The position numbers were made by a program, and so were the translations under genes. Positions 62,071-64,000 of a stretch of DNA of 64,000 nt are shown one piece after another. Each line of letters opens with the position of its first letter. Position 1 is the stretch's first letter. Source of the DNA: Deinococcus cellulosilyticus NBRC 106333 = KACC 11606 (lineage in GTDB: Bacteria; Deinococcota; Deinococci; Deinococcales; Deinococcaceae); assembly GCF_007990775.1 (NCBI RefSeq), contig NZ_BJXB01000005.1:124001-188000 (forward strand), in the 5' to 3' direction. Below the pieces are notes generated by a model that was given only the letters and a program-made list of their open reading frames with translations, had not been told where the DNA came from and ran no database searches.

Positions 62071-62708
62071 TGGCTATTGCAACCGATGCAGCATCCAGCA
62101 CCCTTGCCGACAAGGTGCGCACCCAGGGCATCATCATCCTGTTCCGCAAGGACGGCAGCCTTCGCGCTGTCACCTGGACGGACTTCGGGTGGGTGTACGA
62201 TCCCACCCCCACCAACGATGTCACCACCACCACCCTGACTGGCAACCGTGACGGTGTGAACGTGACCGTGAAAGAAGCCATCACCGAAGTGGCCAAGAGC
62301 TGGTCTTTCGGCACCGTGTCCCTCACCGACAGCATTCGTGCCCTGCACATTGGCAGTGACATCGAAACCAGCGATGTGAGCGGCATGACTGGGGTCAAAG
62401 GTGGAACGGAATCCGTGGGCAGCACCACAGGTGAAATGATCGTCATCCGCAAGGTCAGCGGCGGCCCACACCTCGTGATCTACTACCCCAGTGTGCAACT
62501 GCGTGGCGACGGGGAAGGCGAACAGGAAAGCTTCACCAGACTCAATTTCGTTAGCACCGTGATTGCTGACAGCACCTTCGAACCCCCTGCCACCATCATC
62601 GACACCTATGATGCCACCAGCTTCGAATATGGCGTGTGGTACATCGTGCCTGATGCCCTGCTGGATGACGTGCTTGATGCCTTGAACGACATTCAGCCTG
62701 CAGCCTGA
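62070..62708 (+). CDS. Major tail tube protein
   Basis: A 212-residue protein. It is beta-rich with many Thr/Val (TTTTLTGNRDGVNVTVKEAI; GEMIVIRKVSGGPHLVIYYP), followed by a strong hairpin and then the two-part tail chaperone genes, the standard order for a long-tailed phage. The TGATG junction couples it to the terminator-like gene. Confidence 0.75.
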   Translation: MAIATDAASSTLADKVRTQGIIILFRKDGSLRAVTWTDFGWVYDPTPTNDVTTTTLTGNRDGVNVTVKEAITEVAKSWSFGTVSLTDSIRALHIGSDIETSDVSGMTGVKGGTESVGSTTGEMIVIRKVSGGPHLVIYYPSVQLRGDGEGEQESFTRLNFVSTVIADSTFEPPATIIDTYDATSFEYGVWYIVPDALLDDVLDALNDIQPAA

Positions 62709-62726
62709 TTCACAGAAGGATTTTTG

Positions 62727-62754
62727 AGAGCCCTGGAATTCCAGGGCTCTTTCA
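62727..62754 (+). terminator. Terminator-like palindrome after the tail tube gene
   Basis: AGAGCCCTGGAA and TTCCAGGGCTCT form a 12-bp perfect palindrome (62727-62750) followed by TTC. The run TTTTT lies before it. It probably limits read-through to the chaperone genes. Confidence 0.7.
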
Positions 62755-62795
62755 CAAATTGAGAATCACCATTTTTGCATCACCGGGAGGATCAC

Positions 62796-63221
62796 ATGAC
62801 CGTTACAACTCCATCCGAGAAAACCCAAAAGGCTATGGCCCTCACGTTTGAAGTCCCTGTGGTTACAGGGGGAAACGTCACGATCAGGCGCATGGGCCTG
62901 GGCGAAATGAACCATCTGGCGGCAGAGTGGTTCGAGTTCATTCAGGCGTTTGCTGAGCGTTTCCTTGACCCCGCTGCACCTCCCGGTACTGGAGGTCTGG
63001 AGATCGGGGAGAGAATCATCGAACTGTCCCTCGTGCGCCCAGAGGATGCCAACCGCATCACCGCTGCTGACCTTGAACCCCTGCTGGCGAAAATCTGGGA
63101 GGTCAACAACATGGCCAGCCTCGTAAATTTTATGCTGGGTCGGTACAAAGAACTCCTGAAAGCCTGGGAGAAGGCCATTCAGGCCCAGACCGTGCCGACC
63201 CAGACCCAGAAGCAACCCTGA
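62796..63221 (+). CDS. Tail assembly chaperone, G-type
   Basis: A 141-residue protein; the ATG at 62796 follows GGGAGGATCAC. LTFEVPVVTGGNVTIRRMGL and LEPLLAKIWEVNNMASLVNF fit the short (G-like) chaperone that coats the tape measure protein during tail assembly. Its end overlaps an open -1 frame that continues as the T part. Confidence 0.7.
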   Translation: MTVTTPSEKTQKAMALTFEVPVVTGGNVTIRRMGLGEMNHLAAEWFEFIQAFAERFLDPAAPPGTGGLEIGERIIELSLVRPEDANRITAADLEPLLAKIWEVNNMASLVNFMLGRYKELLKAWEKAIQAQTVPTQTQKQP

Positions 63222-63568
63222 GAATCAGGGCCCTCAGGGCAGGAATCAGATGGGAGGAGATTCCCAGGATTCCAGCAGATGAACTGCAGAGGCTTCTGGC
63301 CGCAGACCACCGTCTGCGCATGCGTGAGCGGCACGAGCAACTTGAGGACCTGGCGCGGGTGCAGGGCATCGAGTGGGGCAAGACCCTCAAAGGGCAAACC
63401 CCGAAGGACAAGCCGAAATGGTGGCTTGCAGATGACCCCTTTCGGGCCTACCTCGACTGGCTGCACGATCAGTATGAGCCACCCACTGAGGCGTACAGGC
63501 AACGGCAACAGAAAGCGAAAGAGGATGCTTTCGTGGCTGCCCTGATTGGCAGGAGGATGCAGGCGTGA
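63218..63568 (+). CDS. T part of the tail chaperone, read by -1 frameshift
   Basis: From the stop of the G-type gene the -1 frame stays open with coding-like sequence (LRIRALRAGIRWEEIPRIPA; DELQRLLAADHRLRMRERHE) and no ATG until 63320, so it is probably joined to G by frameshifting, as in lambda G-T. A CCCTGA-GAA-TCAGGG hairpin covers the junction (63216-63230). Start coordinate is nominal. Confidence 0.65.
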   Translation: MRIRALRAGIRWEEIPRIPADELQRLLAADHRLRMRERHEQLEDLARVQGIEWGKTLKGQTPKDKPKWWLADDPFRAYLDWLHDQYEPPTEAYRQRQQKAKEDAFVAALIGRRMQA

Positions 63569-64000
63569 GACCGAAAATCAAATGGCTGAACCTCGATGAG
63601 ACCCTCAGGAAACTCGACCAGCTGGTAGACATCGAAAGCCAGATCCCTATTGAACCCATCAGAACCCAGGTCGAGCAGCACGCCCTGCTGGGCGTGGACG
63701 CCAACGTGTACAGCACAGAACCCGGAGCCTATGAGCGCACAGAGGAGCTGAAACGCTCCATCTATGCGAAGGTGATGTCCGGCACCCTGGGGGTCGAGGT
63801 GGGGGCCACAGCCGATTACGCCAGTCATGTGGAGTACGGGTCCAGTGTGAACGCCCTGAACCAGAGCCAGTTGGAAGGTGCAGTGACTGGTAGGGGAAAA
63901 CCCGAGTCCCCTCTGACTCTGGGCAGGTCTGGGGTGCGTTGGACACTGCCTGGGCCGTTTGTTTTGCCTGCTGCGGTGTATGGGAGGTTGCTTCTCGAAA
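63565..64000 (+). CDS. HK97 gp10-like protein, cut by the right edge
   Basis: GTG at 63565 overlapping the previous stop (GTGA); 145 residues visible. VEVGATADYASHVEYGSSVN is the conserved A-x-YA-x-x-VEYG motif of the HK97 gp10 head-tail joining family, and WTLPGPFVLPAAVYGRL fits its end. Such genes usually come before the tail tube gene, so its position after the chaperones is unusual. Confidence 0.65.
   Translation, partial: MRPKIKWLNLDETLRKLDQLVDIESQIPIEPIRTQVEQHALLGVDANVYSTEPGAYERTEELKRSIYAKVMSGTLGVEVGATADYASHVEYGSSVNALNQSQLEGAVTGRGKPESPLTLGRSGVRWTLPGPFVLPAAVYGRLLLE

Larger units (their letters stand above)
36100..64000. mobile_element. Long-tailed (siphovirus-like) prophage, left end to beyond the window
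   Basis: It runs from the tRNA 3' end past the right edge (more than 27.8 kb). It contains integrase, lysogeny switch, replication, packaging, head and the first tail genes in normal phage order and mostly on one strand. The other attachment site and the lysis genes are not in the window. No frameshifted or obviously broken structural gene was seen, so it may be intact. Confidence 0.93.

Overview
The window reads as a chromosomal segment of a Deinococcus-type bacterium (an inference, not a database match). The evidence is a complete nine-gene V/A-type ATPase operon in the Thermus/Deinococcus order, OsmC/OhrR and DnaE of bacterial type, many genes whose start codon lies 6-9 nt after a TANNNT -10 box (leaderless mRNAs, common in Deinococcus), and a prophage repressor/protease pair resembling DdrO and IrrE. 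GC content is moderate to high.

Region 1 (1-7.4 kb, minus strand): the N-terminal part of a GAF-PAS sensor, then a tightly coupled five-gene operon encoding a UbiA prenyltransferase, a PEP-synthase/rifampicin-phosphotransferase-like enzyme, a BtaA-like aminocarboxypropyl transferase (DUF3419), a phytol/dolichol-kinase-like membrane protein and a GNAT acyltransferase. It looks like an uncharacterised lipid or prenyl-lipid pathway.

Region 2 (7.4-19 kb): osmC and divergent ohrR with OhrR boxes; an RNase Z-like hydrolase; a putative RNA-repair pair (polynucleotide kinase plus Thg1-like 3'-5' polymerase); a MarR-cytochrome P450 operon; a DUF4173 membrane protein; a sarcosine-oxidase-like flavoenzyme divergent from an ArsR regulator; a cupin; an RGG-rich disordered protein; and a NERD-like protein.

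Region 3 (19-36 kb): dnaE on the minus strand, carrying an AT-rich tract centred on the classical DnaE intein site; two tandem paralogous membrane proteins; a lipoprotein hydrolase; a DedA protein; the V/A-ATPase operon (G-I-K-E-C-F-A-B-D, 26.4-35.2 kb); a polysaccharide deacetylase; and tRNA-Gly(CCC).

Region 4 (36.1 kb to the right edge): a long-tailed prophage integrated at the 3' end of the tRNA gene and running out of the window. In order it holds the integrase; an ImmA/IrrE-like protease with a DdrO-like repressor; divergent Cro-like and excisionase-like genes; a run of small early genes; a RecD2-like helicase and a primase-helicase followed by an iteron-type candidate origin; more small genes and a VRR-NUC nuclease; a packaging region with repeats and DnaA boxes; terminase subunits, portal, an S49 protease with an internal scaffold start, decoration and capsid proteins, connectors, the tail tube, tail chaperones joined by a probable -1 frameshift, and a partial gp10-like gene. 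Most early genes overlap by 1 or 4 nt, so they form one long translationally coupled unit.
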